Positions 22,022 through 33,236 of a DNA stretch of 62,025 bases are shown in pieces (position 1 is the stretch's first letter; every line of letters starts with the position of its first letter). The stretch comes from Gnetum montanum (taxonomy: Eukaryota; Streptophyta; Gnetopsida; Gnetales; Gnetaceae), in assembly GCA_015680685.1 (NCBI GenBank), contig MNCI01009462.1, forward strand, positions 545,381-607,405, given 5' to 3'. The notes beneath the pieces are model-generated. The model saw nothing but the letters and a program-made list of their open reading frames with translations, was not told the origin of the DNA and did not search any database. A program made the position numbers and the translations under genes.

Positions 22022-23709
22022 CTAAGCATCTGGGACAGGAGGATCGTCCCCTTTAGATCCACCAACGTCAAGGGCCCCTACTCCACTAGGGCCAGCTTCT
22101 TGGACATCGTCACCACCTTCATCCTGAAAATACAAAATAAGACAGCCAATATAAGAACAAAGAGAGCGTCAAAATTCCAAATATTATTCACAAAATCAAT
22201 TTCATAATGACAAAATGCTTACCATAGGAGATCCACCCAAACCAAGCTCCAATCGACGAAGGATGTCCTCCTCTGAAACACTAGCCCAATTTGTCTCACC
22301 AAGGCCTAGGTCAACATCTGCCAAGGCCTTTCCCTTGTCAACAGCTGACCAGGTAGGATGTTTCAGAGGAAATTCACCTACAGTGACTTCCCCAGAAGTA
22401 GTGGTAATAACCCTCTTAGGAGATTCCATCTCAACTATGGTGTTCTCCGCAAAAGTATTGAACACAGAACGTAAGCCCAAACCCTCTACGAACATCTCAA
22501 GTTGCCGTTTCTCTATAGAAACTTCTTTCAATGATTTCTTATAGTGGTGCTTATTATTCTTCTCATCTTGGCCCCACTTAGACACCTTGGAGGCAAATGC
22601 CTTCTAATCCTGGCACTTCAGATTCAATAGGTCTATCTGGGCTTTACGTTCTACGAACCTTTGAGTTAGTCACGCATGGCGATTTAACAAGTTCCAATAT
22701 CTATTGTACGTAATCTCGGACGTTTGCCAAGAACTATCACCTGCTAATCGAGCCGAAGTGAATTCATAACGAGCTTTTAGGTCATCACGTTCGATTGATA
22801 ACTTAGAGACTTCCTTCTCCTTTTTCTGCATTTGCAACCATAGTTGTTCGATGGTTCGCCTACAGGTCCACACCGACTTGGCGTTATGGACTAGGCTTTC
22901 CGCCACCTCATTGTAAACAGGTCATGGTACCTGTTCCACTTCTAGGGGTAGGGTAGGCAAACTATTGATACTAATTACCTCGAAAGGATCCCACTTCAAC
23001 TTGGCACCTATGCGTACGAAAATGTCAAACGTTAAGATAACAGAAATAGGGCATGACACTCTAAAACGGCAAACCATTTAAAAACATTATACCTATTTTG
23101 GGGTGGACCTCCTGAATTTGTTCGACAACTTCTTCTGCGATCCTAGCCACAAAGTCTATCTTACTTGGCATTTCTGTCCAAGTAAATGGCTCATGGGTGC
23201 GTGATGAACTAACCTCCGCGGTCCTCTCAGGGGGAACTATTTTCATGGGTATGTCCAAGCGCACCGTCCTGGTTTCGCTACCTTCGTCTGAGAGAAAATG
23301 AAAGCATGAAGATAAAATACCATAACGATGACAACTAATAGGGCAAGATAAATTGAAATAAAAAGAAAACACACCGTGCTCCTTGTCACCCTCTGGGGGA
23401 TCCCCTAAGTCCAGATTTCCCTTAAGAAAACTGTTGAACATCTAGTCGACACCACCCTGATCATTCAACAGCTCAGTTTTTGTGGTGTTTTCCTTTAGCT
23501 CCTCTGTTCCTCCTCCTTGATCCTTCTCTACATCTTCCTCTTCATTATTCCACTCCGTGTTGGTCTCCTCCTCCTCAGTAATGGTTTCTAAATCCTGCTT
23601 CCTCACTTCTTAAATCAAGCCAAAGACATCAGTGACATGCAAGAAATTGAAGAAAAAATTATGAACAAAATGAAAATAATGAAACAATGACCTGGCAGAG
23701 TCTACATAC

Positions 23710-24654
23710 TAGGCATCTTGAATCTTATGCGCTTTACTCGTGGCTCGCTCACATTCGAAGCTACCCCAGTTGGGCGTTTGTGTCTTTTCAGCTTCGACTT
23801 GGCCTAGCCAACGGTTTCTTTGATAACCCACTCAGCTCTTCTTGAAGTGAGAGGCACATTATCTGGCTCTAATCCCAAACTGTCGCAGGTATGAACAGAG
23901 GTACCCGATGATCCCCCAGTCGTAATAGACATGGACTCATCAATGCCCTCAGAGCGTCTTGGGACTTGGCTGTTTTGAATAGGTGGTTGATCCATGGGTG
24001 GGATATCTAACCCTGATCCTGTAGAACGAACTTGTTGTCTGCACGGACTACCAGGAACTCGGCAAAGCGACGAAGGTAACCAGTGAAAAAGGCAAAGGTG
24101 AAGTGGGACTGCACCTCAACATTCGAGTGCAATCGCACTATCTCCTTATGCATGCCAGACAACAAAAATTTGGCCCAGTTATAGTGCATGCCAGTTTCCA
24201 AGATAGTTCGCATGACGCATGTAGCCTCAACCCCAAGACTCCGTACCTGAGAAAGGGTTTTGGGGAACACCTGCAATCTAAACAGGGGGTATAGTTCGTT
24301 TACCTCCTCAACCTTTGCTTTCCCCTACATCGCAAACCCCTTGGCACCCTTGGCCAGGCCCAACCAGACTTCCAATTCATGCACCGTTTGAAGCTCTTTA
24401 TGAGATCTATCTAGAACTATACTTATGTCATCTGCCGGTATCCCAAATAAGTTCGAAAAGAATTCTAGCGACAGGTGGAAACCTACCTTAACACCCTTAA
24501 TGCGGGTGCTGTAGTAGGAGATAGACTCATTAAAAGAATCCACGATCCCAATCATCTCCCCTATTGATACATCAGGACTTAGGGTCATGAAGAGCTCCAT
24601 AAGGCCGACATTGTCTAAGCAGTGAACAATAGATGGCGAGGCATGGTTATGCAA
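23710..24654 (-). other. Transposon-protein-like segment in cargo exon 4 (element B)
   Basis: The stretch ISYYSTRIKGVKVGFHLSLE, FFSNLFGIPADD, ELYPLFRLQVFPKT, TILETGMHYNWAKFLLSGM and SHFTFAFFTGYLRRF resembles the pattern of Pfam's plant transposon protein family (Transposase_32), with RIRGxxVxFS near the start and a W/F-rich helical second half. Exon 4 then ends in a basic cluster near RVKRIRFKM that could be a nuclear localisation signal. The family assignment is tentative. A TAG separates the two halves in both A and B. Confidence 0.4.
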
Positions 24655-25739
24655 CCATTTCTGAGCCTTAGTCCCCCCCCCCCCCCGAACTTCATCGATA
24701 GGGTTGTCGCAGTTCGCCCAGTTGTAAAAGGATCCCTACCAGGAGGTGCATCAACTGCAAATGCAATTTAAGATTTTCATATCAGTATAACCCTCAGCAG
24801 TTAAAACATGTTAACACATCTAGGAAGTGTTTTCATTTACCACTAGTGGTGAACTTGGATGTGCTTCCTGGACCAGAGTCACGAGGGAAAACTAGCCCCT
24901 GGTCTGACCAATCTTTGTCTAGCCATCCACGAGCTTGGCACATTGCCAGCGCTCTAGAGAACCGTTGGTGAAAATAGACGATATCCCCTTTCATTAGACC
25001 TAATACAACTTTACGAAGGGTGGGACCTGCCATGGAGGCCTTTAGAGCGGTACGAGCTAAGGCAAGCCCATCATCCTCGACACAGATTCTGTCCACATTA
25101 ACTTTAGGCCTACAAACGAAAGGATGTCAAAACTAAGGCAAATGCCAAACGAATGACGAAAAGAAACCATAAACTTGAACGGTCATACCTGCCCACCTGG
25201 TACACTGTGCCAGGAGGATTCTGGAATAGCATGTGCACGCGTGCGGCTAAAAATAAGGTGTTCTCAAGATAGTCCTGCCCTCATGGTAGTCGGGCCCACA
25301 CACGTGCCAACGGGTGTGTGGACCTGGGCCCGCAGGAAGAACCGTCCTCATTCCTAAGCTGCCCCTCGTCGATGTCTTCCATGAAGACAACGACACTCTC
25401 CGCGGCTCCTGGCAGCATTGCCTCAACCATGCTCCGTGCCACCAGTTCACTTAGATGTGACCAGATGACCACTTTAAAATTGCCCAGTATGAAGGCCAAG
25501 AAGTCGCACACGCCTTCTTTGAACCAGCCCCATTGTTCTCCACAGTTAGATCTAGGTTAGGCTCATCCGCCTCCATGGGGCCAAATCATGTCAGCACCCC
25601 AACGAGCTCAACAATGAGCAGAAAGGGCTTACTATCCCTAGAAGCAATCAGGACGCCACGGTAAATCAACCATTCATCAAAAAACAACGTGAAAAACAAA
25701 AGTTTACATCATAAACTAACACTTAGAAAAATTTCCTAA

Positions 25740-26400
25740 CTGTTTACGCCTGGCATATACGCTGCTAAATCTAGCGTATGCGCTGTCAAAATTTGTTTAC
25801 GCCCGAAGTCTACGCAGCTAAACCTAGCGTATACACTGTCAAACTTTGTTTACGCCCAACGTATATGCTGCCTGACCCAGCGTATACGCTGATAATCAAC
25901 TTTTTACGATGTCACCTAAATATCTTACACTCAGCGTATACGCTGAAGAAACCCTCAGCGTATACCCCACAGAAGCGGCCAGCGTAAATCGTCTACGCTA
26001 GACACTGAACAATAGTTTACGCCGAAAACATCAAAATGAGTCTACGTTGTACCATGCTTAAAAGGACAACTGTATACGCTCAGAGTATACACTGAGGAAA
26101 CCCTCAGCGTATACGCCGTCACAGTGTAGATCGTCCATGCTGATAAAACAAAAAGCTTAAGCTGACAAAACAAAACTTCATGCATAGAAAGCTTATTACG
26201 GCATACAGCCTTCAACGTATATGTTGATACAATCATCTACACTTCGTGCAAGGAAAAAAATGATTATGCTGTTGAAAATAGATTACGCTAGCTTGACTTT
26301 ACGCTCGGCGTATACGCCAACGTCTCTACGTTAAACTTTACGCTCGGTGTATACACCGAAACCCTCTACGAGACTATCTACGCTACGAGGCAAGCACAAG
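25740..26400. repeat. GCGTATACGC array in putative cargo intron 1 (element B)
   Basis: Many variants (GCGTATACGC, GCGTATACAC, GCGTATATGC, TTTACGCTCGGCG) fill the space between exon 1 donor 26436 and exon 2. The equivalent array in A is 11530-12000. Confidence 0.85.
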
Positions 26401-26780
26401 AAAAAATAACAAACAGAGATAAGATCAGAGCCTACCTGTGTGATGTTCCAGGCCATGATGGAATCCTTGGCTGGGGCAGGCACTGTAGCATGGCTTCGCT
26501 CTCCTCTGCGAAGGTTAAGTCAGGACTCTTCCTTCCCTAGCCTTCCACTTCCTTGCCTTTGCCCATCTCGGCATCTACGCTAGGATTGATAGCTTACGCT
26601 GAGGATCGGAACTCTGTACGCCTATGCTCGACCTTCTACGCTTAGCGTCTACGCTGGGGTTTCATCGTTGGTGTCTACGCTGAGGTTTATGTCTATGCTT
26701 ATGCTAGGTTCCGTAGCTTATGCTTATGCTCGCTTAGTCGCTTACGCTCAGGATGCAATGTTACAAATGAAGCTTCCCCC

Positions 26781-26791
26781 CCCTTTTTATA
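26781..26791 (-). promoter_or_regulatory. TATA box of the element B antisense gene
   Basis: On the minus strand it reads TATAAAAAGGG, about 215 bases before the putative first ATG (26566). A CGACGTCA element (26814-26807), containing the ACGT core bound by plant bZIP factors, lies upstream. A comparable TATA box stands at the matching place in element A. Confidence 0.6.
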
Positions 26792-26949
26792 GCACTCCAC
26801 CGTCGCTGACGTCGCCGCTTACGCCTCCGGCTCCCAGTTTGGTACTTTTTTCCCTTTTACTCATTTTTCACTAAAAATTCACTCAAAAATAATAAAAAAA
26901 TAGAAATTACTACATTCCGGTTCCCCTGAGAATCCCATTCTAGGCATTT

Positions 26950-27125
26950 ACGTTGAACACTCCAGGTTAAACTGTCACGTACAACCCGGTATGGCCTTAA
27001 ACTACCATTTCCAGGTTACATGTGGCCCAGTATGGCCTTAAACTACCATTATGGCCCGGTAAGGCGTTAAACTGCCACCCACGGCCCAGCAGGGCGTTAA
27101 ACCGCCATGCGTCCCGGTGTGATGA
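26950..27125. repeat. Minisatellite between the antisense gene and RT (element B)
   Basis: About five units of 28-40 bases on the pattern GGCCCGGTATGGCCTTAAAC. This is the reverse complement of the array at 11100-11300 in element A, as expected from the opposite orientation of the two elements. Confidence 0.82.
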
Positions 27126-27212
27126 TAATCCACCATCATGCACATACACATAATCTAAGAATACCAAAAAAATGTAAAACGATACCCATTAGCTCATTCA
27201 GCTCTCTATTTA

Positions 27213-28236
27213 TTGGTAAGAGCAAGCCTGATGGATTGCCAGCACTTAACCGAACCATTAATTATCGATGTACCATACGGCAGAATTGCAAGGGACATCA
27301 ACATAAACCTCATCCACTTAAGTTCATCAACGGATGACACAGTCATAGCTTCAGCACAGCAAAAAATAGACAACTACGAAAGTATGACAAAATCCCTCGA
27401 CATAGAAGCCGAAAATATCACCGAAGACCCATTGAACGAAACCCCCATCACCATGCCCGATGGGGAAATTAAAATATTGAAATTAAGCACATTACTAAAA
27501 CCGCAATTAGCCAAAAACATTGAAGATGTGCTTAAGGAAAATATGAAAGAATTCGCTTGGTCTTACACGGACATGCCCGGGTTAGATCCTCGAATTGTCC
27601 AGCACAACATTATCCTTGACCCAAAATTGAGACCGGTAAAACAAAAAGCACGAAAGGTCAAACCCGAAGTGGCATTGGCAGTTCGTAATGAGATCACCAA
27701 ACTTTATCAGGCTGGTTTCATTCGAGCTGTTGATTACGCCAACTGGGTATCCAACATGGTCATTGTTCCGAAGAAGAACAAAAGCATTCACTTGTGCATT
27801 AACTTCCGAGATTTAAATGTTGCAATCATAAAAGATGATTTTCCTCTACCCAACATCGATCAACTTGTTGATTCGACCATTGGGCACGCACTATTATCTT
27901 TTATGGACAGCTTCTCGGGATACAATCAAATACGCATCAACCCATAGCATCAACTTCGGACAACCTTTATGACACCATGGGGAACCTTTTGTTACACAAT
28001 GATGCCCTTTGATCTCAAAAACACTGGGGCCACATATCAAAGAGCAATGACGTTCATCTTTAGCGATTACATATTACACTTGCTCAACGACTATGTCGAT
28101 GACATTGTGGTTAAGTCAAAAACATCAGAACAACATATACAAGACCTCGACCTCATATTAAAACACTGTGTAAAGTATGAATTGAGACTCAACCCAAAAA
28201 AATGTGTCTTCGGCATCAAGACAGGCAAAATACTGC
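27213..28236 (+). pseudogene. pol: Element B reverse transcriptase (truncated)
   Basis: The linker and RT match element A: EPLIIDVPYGRIARDIN, MPGLDPRIVQHNIILD, FRDLNVAIIKDDFPLPNIDQ, LLSFMDSFSGYNQIRINP, a TAG at 27946-27948, TPWGTFCYTMM and the catalytic NDYVDDIVVKSK. The frame breaks off after the thumb-proximal FGIKTGKIL at about 28236 and joins sequence from the start of integrase. The thumb, both RNases H and the beginning of the integrase zinc region are deleted, about 1.25 kb relative to A. The first part, CTCTCTATTTATTGG(C/T)A(G/A)G, could be a splice acceptor if the protease-RT gap is an intron. Confidence 0.88.
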
Positions 28237-28249
28237 TAGTATACCCTTC

Positions 28250-29449
28250 TATCGTGTGCAATCCACAAATGCACAAAAGGATGCAATACGAAAACGTTCT
28301 AAGTAGTATACCCTAGTAGGGGACACGTTATGCCGTAGATCTTACAAAGGCATATTGCTAACATGTGTCGGTCGTACCGATGCCCAAACCATTGTCGAAC
28401 AGGTACATGGCAGACTATGTGGAGGGCACATAGCGCCAAAAGGCATGGCAACAAAGAAAAGATGCTTAGGCTACTATTGGCCACACATGGAATACGACTA
28501 TCTCTCCAAGGTCAAAACATGTAGTACTTGTCAAAAACATAGCAATCTAATACATGTCCCACCACATGAGTTGCATATAGCACAAATCACATGGCCCTTT
28601 CAAAAGTGGGGATTGGACCTTATCAGCCCAATAACACCCTCGTCTTCTGCAGGGCATAGTTTCATCATAACCACAACTGAATATTTCATAAAGTGGGTAG
28701 AAGCTACTCCCCTTCGGAAAATCACATCTAAACATGTATGCAATTTCATTCTCGAAAACATTGTAACCCGTTTTGGCATTCCCATGACAATCATCACTGA
28801 CAACAGGCCACAATTTAGCAGTGCCAAGACCAAAACCTTTTGTGAAAGTCTAGGGATCAAACACTCGTTTTCATCCACTTACTATCCTCAAAGCAATGGG
28901 CAAGTAGAGGCGATGAACAAAACGATTATTACAATACTCAAAAAGATGCTCACCCAAAGCAAGAGAAGATGGCATGAGCAATTGATATACGCATTGTGGG
29001 CATACCGTACTATACATCAAACTTCAACAGGTAAAATACCATATAGTCTTGTTTATGGTTTAGAAGCTATTTTACCTCTACAATTACAGGTACCATCTTT
29101 AAGGATCACACTTTTTGGACTCCTCGATGACAAGCAAAACAATGATCTATGCATCATTGACCTAGACTCGGTGGAGGAATAACGCATACGCATGCTCGAT
29201 CAGATCGAATGGTATCAAAAACAACAACGGCAACAACATTAGCACAACATCCATAAGCACTCCATCAAAGAAGGTGACCTTGTACTTAAGATAGTTCGAG
29301 AACATTCAGACAAATTCTCAGCCAACTAGGAAGGGCCTTACTTGGTCATCAAAGCATTTGACAATGGAGCATTTAAGCTCGCTGACATGGAAGGGAATGG
29401 GCTTGCCAATCCAACCAATCACTTGTTCCTAAAACCATTCTACATTTGA
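28250..29449 (+). pseudogene. pol: Element B integrase
   Basis: It begins within the pre-zinc region (TKRCSTKTF-like frame) and continues RLCGGHIAPKGMATKK and KTCSTCQKH, keeping the CxxC lost in A. Core residues lie in WGLDLISPITP, IITDNRPQF and NGQVEAMNK. The C-terminal GPY/F-like segment reads FSANxEGPYLVIKAFDNGAF. Stops interrupt at 29180 and in the tail; the natural stop is TGA at 29447-29449. The protein would join element DNA to host DNA. The catalytic acidic residues are intact. Confidence 0.88.
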
Positions 29450-29459
29450 GTACAAGCTT

Positions 29460-29850
29460 AGGTACGTGCGAGTCCTGGAGTCACTACTTTAAACTAATAC
29501 CACAGAAGAGTCCTGGAGTCATGACTTTAAACTGATACCACAGAACAGTCCTGGATTATGACTCAAAACTAATATCACAGCTCGTCCTGGAATCATGATG
29601 ATAAACTGGTACCACACAGCATCCGCAATGACAATAAACTAGCACCCATTTGGCACGACAGTAAACTGCCACCATTGCATTTACCAGAGTCCGCTAAGAC
29701 TATAAACTAGTTTGCCTCTTCATGGTCCTTTAAGACTAAAAACTAGCAACGTAATGTCTACCACGACGCTAAATGGGCAATGTCCAACGGGTTATGACAT
29801 AAAACTAACCCATGATAGTCCGCCAAGACTATAAACTGGCAAATTCATCT
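29460..29850. repeat. 3' UTR minisatellite of element B
   Basis: Units of about 35-45 bases, such as GTCCTGGAGTCATGACTTTA followed by AACTGATACCACAGA, grading into TCCGCxAAGACTATAAACTxG. It shares the (A/T)TAAACT(A/G) core with the two arrays around the cargo gene. It corresponds to 7140-7510 of A. Confidence 0.82.
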
Positions 29851-30769
29851 CTGTTTCTTCAATCCGCCGTCACATTCAAACTTCATCAGAATCACTACAT
29901 CGCTCGCCATCAGACAATCCCACCAATGTCACCGCCACTCATCTACAGTGCCTGAAATCACTTCCAATGTCTTTGTAACTGTGTAAGTCTAAGCTCGCTT
30001 ATTCACTCACAGTTTTCTTGTTTTCTCAGAGTTATGCTTGCAGGATGACACCCAGAGGCTTTCACACAAAAATGCATTCATCATAAGCAGCAAGATGGGA
30101 TAATGTTCATAGCACACATGGCAAGACTAAATCAAACCATTCGCTAGTACATCCCCATCTCCCAACACACTCTCTATCTATGCACTGACACAGTTTACTC
30201 AGTCACACCTTGGATACACCCAATACATCCAAAACTTTGAGCACGTTGTTGCATACTGTAACGCTTTGAGGCAGTTGTCTTGGAACTAAGTACTCATGTC
30301 AAAAATAATCAAAAAACATCCAGTTGCATAGCTTTGGCTCTCCGCCAACAGGCTTCCCCTAAAAACTAAACAAGGGCCCTATTCCTCCAAAGAATGTAAC
30401 ACATCCTCCCGTGGCTTTGGCCTTGCCAGCAAGTTCTCTTGAACATTACCTAAGAGTCTTGTTCCGCCAAAGGACACACATTACATGTCTAGATTCCAAG
30501 TCTTCTAAATAATGTCTATTGACAAGGATTAGCATGACACACACTAGGGCATCCCCTTTTCATCAAGCACAATCCCTTGAGTAGTTACTAGTCTCCATAA
30601 TCCCCATTTTCTTGCTAGCTACAAAATTCCATTATCCCAATCCCATGTGCTACTGAACACGGTGTGATGAAGTCTAGTCAAGTAGCAATGGACAAAGTCT
30701 CTATCAAGTTGCTTGTGGTGTTTTTCACTTCTTTGTCGACGCTTCTCGAGTCGATTCCTCCAAACGTTA
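29851..30769 (+). other. Element B 3' UTR
   Basis: Non-coding sequence matching A 6112-7140 in reverse; shared text includes GGTTTTGCCAAC-like segments and the GTACTACTGAACACGGTG stretch. No ORF of note. Confidence 0.65.
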
Positions 30770-30784
30770 ACAAAGAGGGGCCAA
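30770..30784 (+). other. Polypurine tract of element B
   Basis: ACAAAGAGGGGCCAA sits directly before the 3' LTR start TGAAAC, identical to the tract of element A. Confidence 0.85.
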
Positions 30785-32049
30785 TGAAACATCACAAAAA
30801 TTTTGAGCTTAGTACTTGCCCAGCACTAAGCAGGACAAATGACCACAGCTGCATCTAGTATCACACTTGGCAATTTTGGAGGTCCGATGCTTAATTTTCA
30901 CTAAGTATGCAGTCCCAGCGTATACGCCCAAATGTACATTCCCATCGTATACGCTCAAAATCACAGCATATACGCCCAGTGTGTGTGCTCAAGTTCACAG
31001 CGTATACGCCCAGCGTACATGCCCAGTGTACACGCCTTATCTGTATGCCCAGTAGGTACAATAGATGCATACACCTAGCAATAAGATCCCCGGAGATAGC
31101 ATGGAAATAGCACTGCAGAACAAGATTTGGTACAAGGCAGCAAACATCAACGTATATGCCCAGCGTATACGCTCAGCATCCATTAGCGTATACGCTCAGC
31201 ATCCATTAGCGTATACGCCCAGCATATACGCCAGTGTCCACGACATCTACGCCTAAGTCCACATACGCCCAGCACATCAATGTATACGCCCCAGCGTATA
31301 CGCCGAGCGCCTCCAGTGTATACACCCACAGTCTACGCTTGCTGCAGACAACATATATGCCCAGCATATACACCCAGCAAATGTAACATATTGTACGCTT
31401 GTAAATTTTATGCTCTTGCACCCGATCAACGTGCCATGTGTCTCCCAATCTGAGTTCGCTATCAAAACCTTGTATAAAAGCCTAATTTTTCATGAAAAAT
31501 AGACGGTTGGAAAAATTCTCAAAACACCCTAGAGAGCAGAGACATTGCGAAATAGAGCACAAAAACCTTTTACACTGGACAACCCTATACGCTGAGCATA
31601 CAGCCTTTACGCTGTGCTTACAGTGTGAACCAGCCACAATCATCCTTACATCCACCGGGGCTTTTCGTCCACCAGGGGTTAGATCGGTGCATTGTACTTT
31701 CATTCTGTAATGCCATTGTTACATTTTCTTCCTACAATTTTTTACAGTCTACATTAATTCTTGCATGTATTCTATTTACGCTCGTTTACATCTATGCTCT
31801 GTTCGCATCGTTTACACTGTTTACGCTCTGATTTACGCCCGTTACGCCATTTACGTATAACCTAGCTTATAGCACTTTGGTGTACGTTCGGGAAAATCCT
31901 TGTCTGATCCACGTGCGGACCACCCAAGGCACTCTACCTTTGTTCATTCTAGCTCGCTCGTAGGCAAAGGTAGGGTCTTCTGTGTGCGTCCTGTGATCCC
32001 ACGGCCTCTGTTTCCTTCTAGCCGGAGACCGACGATTTCAGGTGGTATA
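30785..32049 (+). repeat. Element B 3' LTR
   Basis: It aligns with 15129-16376 throughout, including the palindrome array (30915-31380), TATA box 31473-31479 and the terminal GGTGGTA. The last dinucleotide is TA instead of CA. An extra copy of a GCATCCATTAGCGTATACGC unit near 31178-31215 explains part of the length difference. Confidence 0.92.
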
Positions 32050-32054
32050 GTACG

Positions 32055-32609
32055 TAAATGGGGTCAAGATGAAAAGAACCACAAGCATCATTATAAGAAA
32101 TCATTGAAGGAAATATCCATTGAAAAGCATCAACTTGAAATGTTTGTGGAGGGTCTGGGTCTGCGCTCTGTGTTTGATACCTTTGCTCAAAATACAACTG
32201 TTGAGATGGAATCACCTACTAGGGTAATCACGACGGCTTCTGGGGAGGCGTCTATGGGTGAATTCCCTTTAAAGCATCCTACCTGGTCAGTTGTTGACAA
32301 GGGGAAGGCCTTGGCAGATGTCGACCTAGGCCTTGATGGGATCAATTGGACCAGTGTCTTAGAAGAGGAGATCCTTCACCAGCTGCAATTCGGCTTAGGG
32401 GGATTCCCTACGGTAAGCATTGTGTTATTATGAAATTCATTCATTGCATAATGCTTGAAATTTTTTTCTTTTATCCTTATGTTGACTGTTCCCTTTGCAT
32501 TTTATAGGATGAAGGCGATGATGATGTTCAGGAAGCTGGCCCCAATGGAGTGGGGGCTCATGATGCCAGCAGGTCTAAAGGGGATGACTTTCCCATCCCG
32601 GATGTTTAG
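32055..32609 (+). pseudogene. Antisense cargo gene of element A, 3' part (end of exon 7, exon 8)
   Basis: Downstream of the B insertion the frame resumes with KWGQDEKNHKHHYKK. It keeps KSLKEISIEKHQLEMFVEGL, TTASGEASMGEFPLKHP, WSVVDKGKALADVDLGL and LEEEILHQLQFGLGG, and ends at donor CTACG-GTAAGC (32412). Exon 8 runs from acceptor TTTATAG (32508) through DEGDDDVQEAGP to stop TAG 32607-32609. The matching exons of B are 22223 and beyond and 22123-22022. Conservation of this tail and its intron in two elements argues that it is a real gene end. Confidence 0.75.
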
Positions 32610-32974
32610 TTTTTTTTTTGTTTTTTTTGCTCTTTGTTTTGAAATTATTCCGACTCAAACTTATACATGAATTGTAAATTGAGAATTTTGAGTTGTATTG
32701 AATAGGTGAATAAAATGAGTTAACTCTTGTAATTGTACATCATTACATGTATATGTATAAAAAATGTTTTTGTTGATTTTGAGTTTAATTGTAATCACGA
32801 CATGGCAATGTAAAATGTTTTGTTTTATTTTTGTGGTTTAATTGTAGTGCACGGATGTAATCATAAGTAGGATTGAAAGATAATTGCAGAAAAGGACAAC
32901 ATGATAATGCAAGTGTAAATTCGAACAGTGAGCTGAAATTTGGGGAAAAAACAAAGTATAAGTGGATGATCTAG
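32610..32974 (+). other. 3' flank of the element A cargo gene
   Basis: T-rich run (32609-32635) and AT-rich non-coding text, matching 21771-22021 of B in reverse. It probably holds the 3' UTR and polyadenylation region. AATAAA-like strings are present but none is decisive. Confidence 0.45.
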
Positions 32975-33236
32975 TTTAAGGCCATTTCGGGCCACATACG
33001 CACTAGTTTAAGGCCATTTCGGGCCCCAACGTAAGCAAGGGATGTTTCAAATGACACGGGTGGATGTCTCGGTTGACCAACCATTTCTGATCGTGGCTAG
33101 TTTTATGTCATTGCGGACATGATAGTTTAACGTCATTCCAGACTTAGGATGTAGTTTAATGTCATTTCGGACTTATTGTAGTTTAATGTCTTTTCGGACT
33201 TATTGTAGTTTAATGTCATTTCGGACAGTTTGTTGT
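32975..33236. repeat. Minisatellite between the antisense gene and protease (element A)
   Basis: Six to seven units of about 27-40 bases such as TAGTTTAATGTCATTTCGGA and TAGTTTAAGGCCATTTCGGG. It is the counterpart of 21231-21770 in B. With 11100-11300 it brackets the cargo gene of A. Confidence 0.85.

Larger units (their letters stand above)
22022..26566 (-). pseudogene. Antisense cargo gene of element B (eight putative exons)
   Basis: Exons on the minus strand: 1 (26566-26436, opening MGKGKEVEG and ending CACACAG before GTAGGC), 2 (about 25740-25189), 3 (25109-24841), 4 (24754-23710), 5 (about 23612-23375), 6 (23287-23093), 7 (23007-22223) and 8 (22123-22022). Donors GTATGAC, GTAAATG, GTATGTA, GTGTGTT, GTATAAT and GTAAGCA and acceptors such as TTGTAG, TTGCAG, CTCTCAG and TTTTCAG match A's positions. 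Protein order: FCP1/NLI-like region, transposon-like segment, acidic linker, coiled coil (KEKEVSKLSIERDDLKARYE), and a conserved tail ending in PVPDA. Faults: TAG at codon 10 of exon 1, a frameshift in exon 2, a 14-base G run shifting frame in exon 4, and TAG at 24327-24325. The exon 5 acceptor is unclear. Confidence 0.7.
15129..32049 (+). mobile_element. Element B: Tat-lineage LTR retrotransposon nested in element A
   Basis: LTRs 15129-16376 and 30785-32049 enclose, in order, a leader, gag, protease, minisatellite, antisense cargo gene (22022-26566, minus), minisatellite, RT, integrase, minisatellite and polypurine tract. Its orientation is opposite to A. It belongs to the same family as A, with different U3 detail. 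It interrupts the coiled-coil exon of A's cargo gene and is therefore younger than A. An internal deletion removes the end of RT, both RNases H and the start of integrase. The right LTR ends TA rather than CA. Confidence 0.92.
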
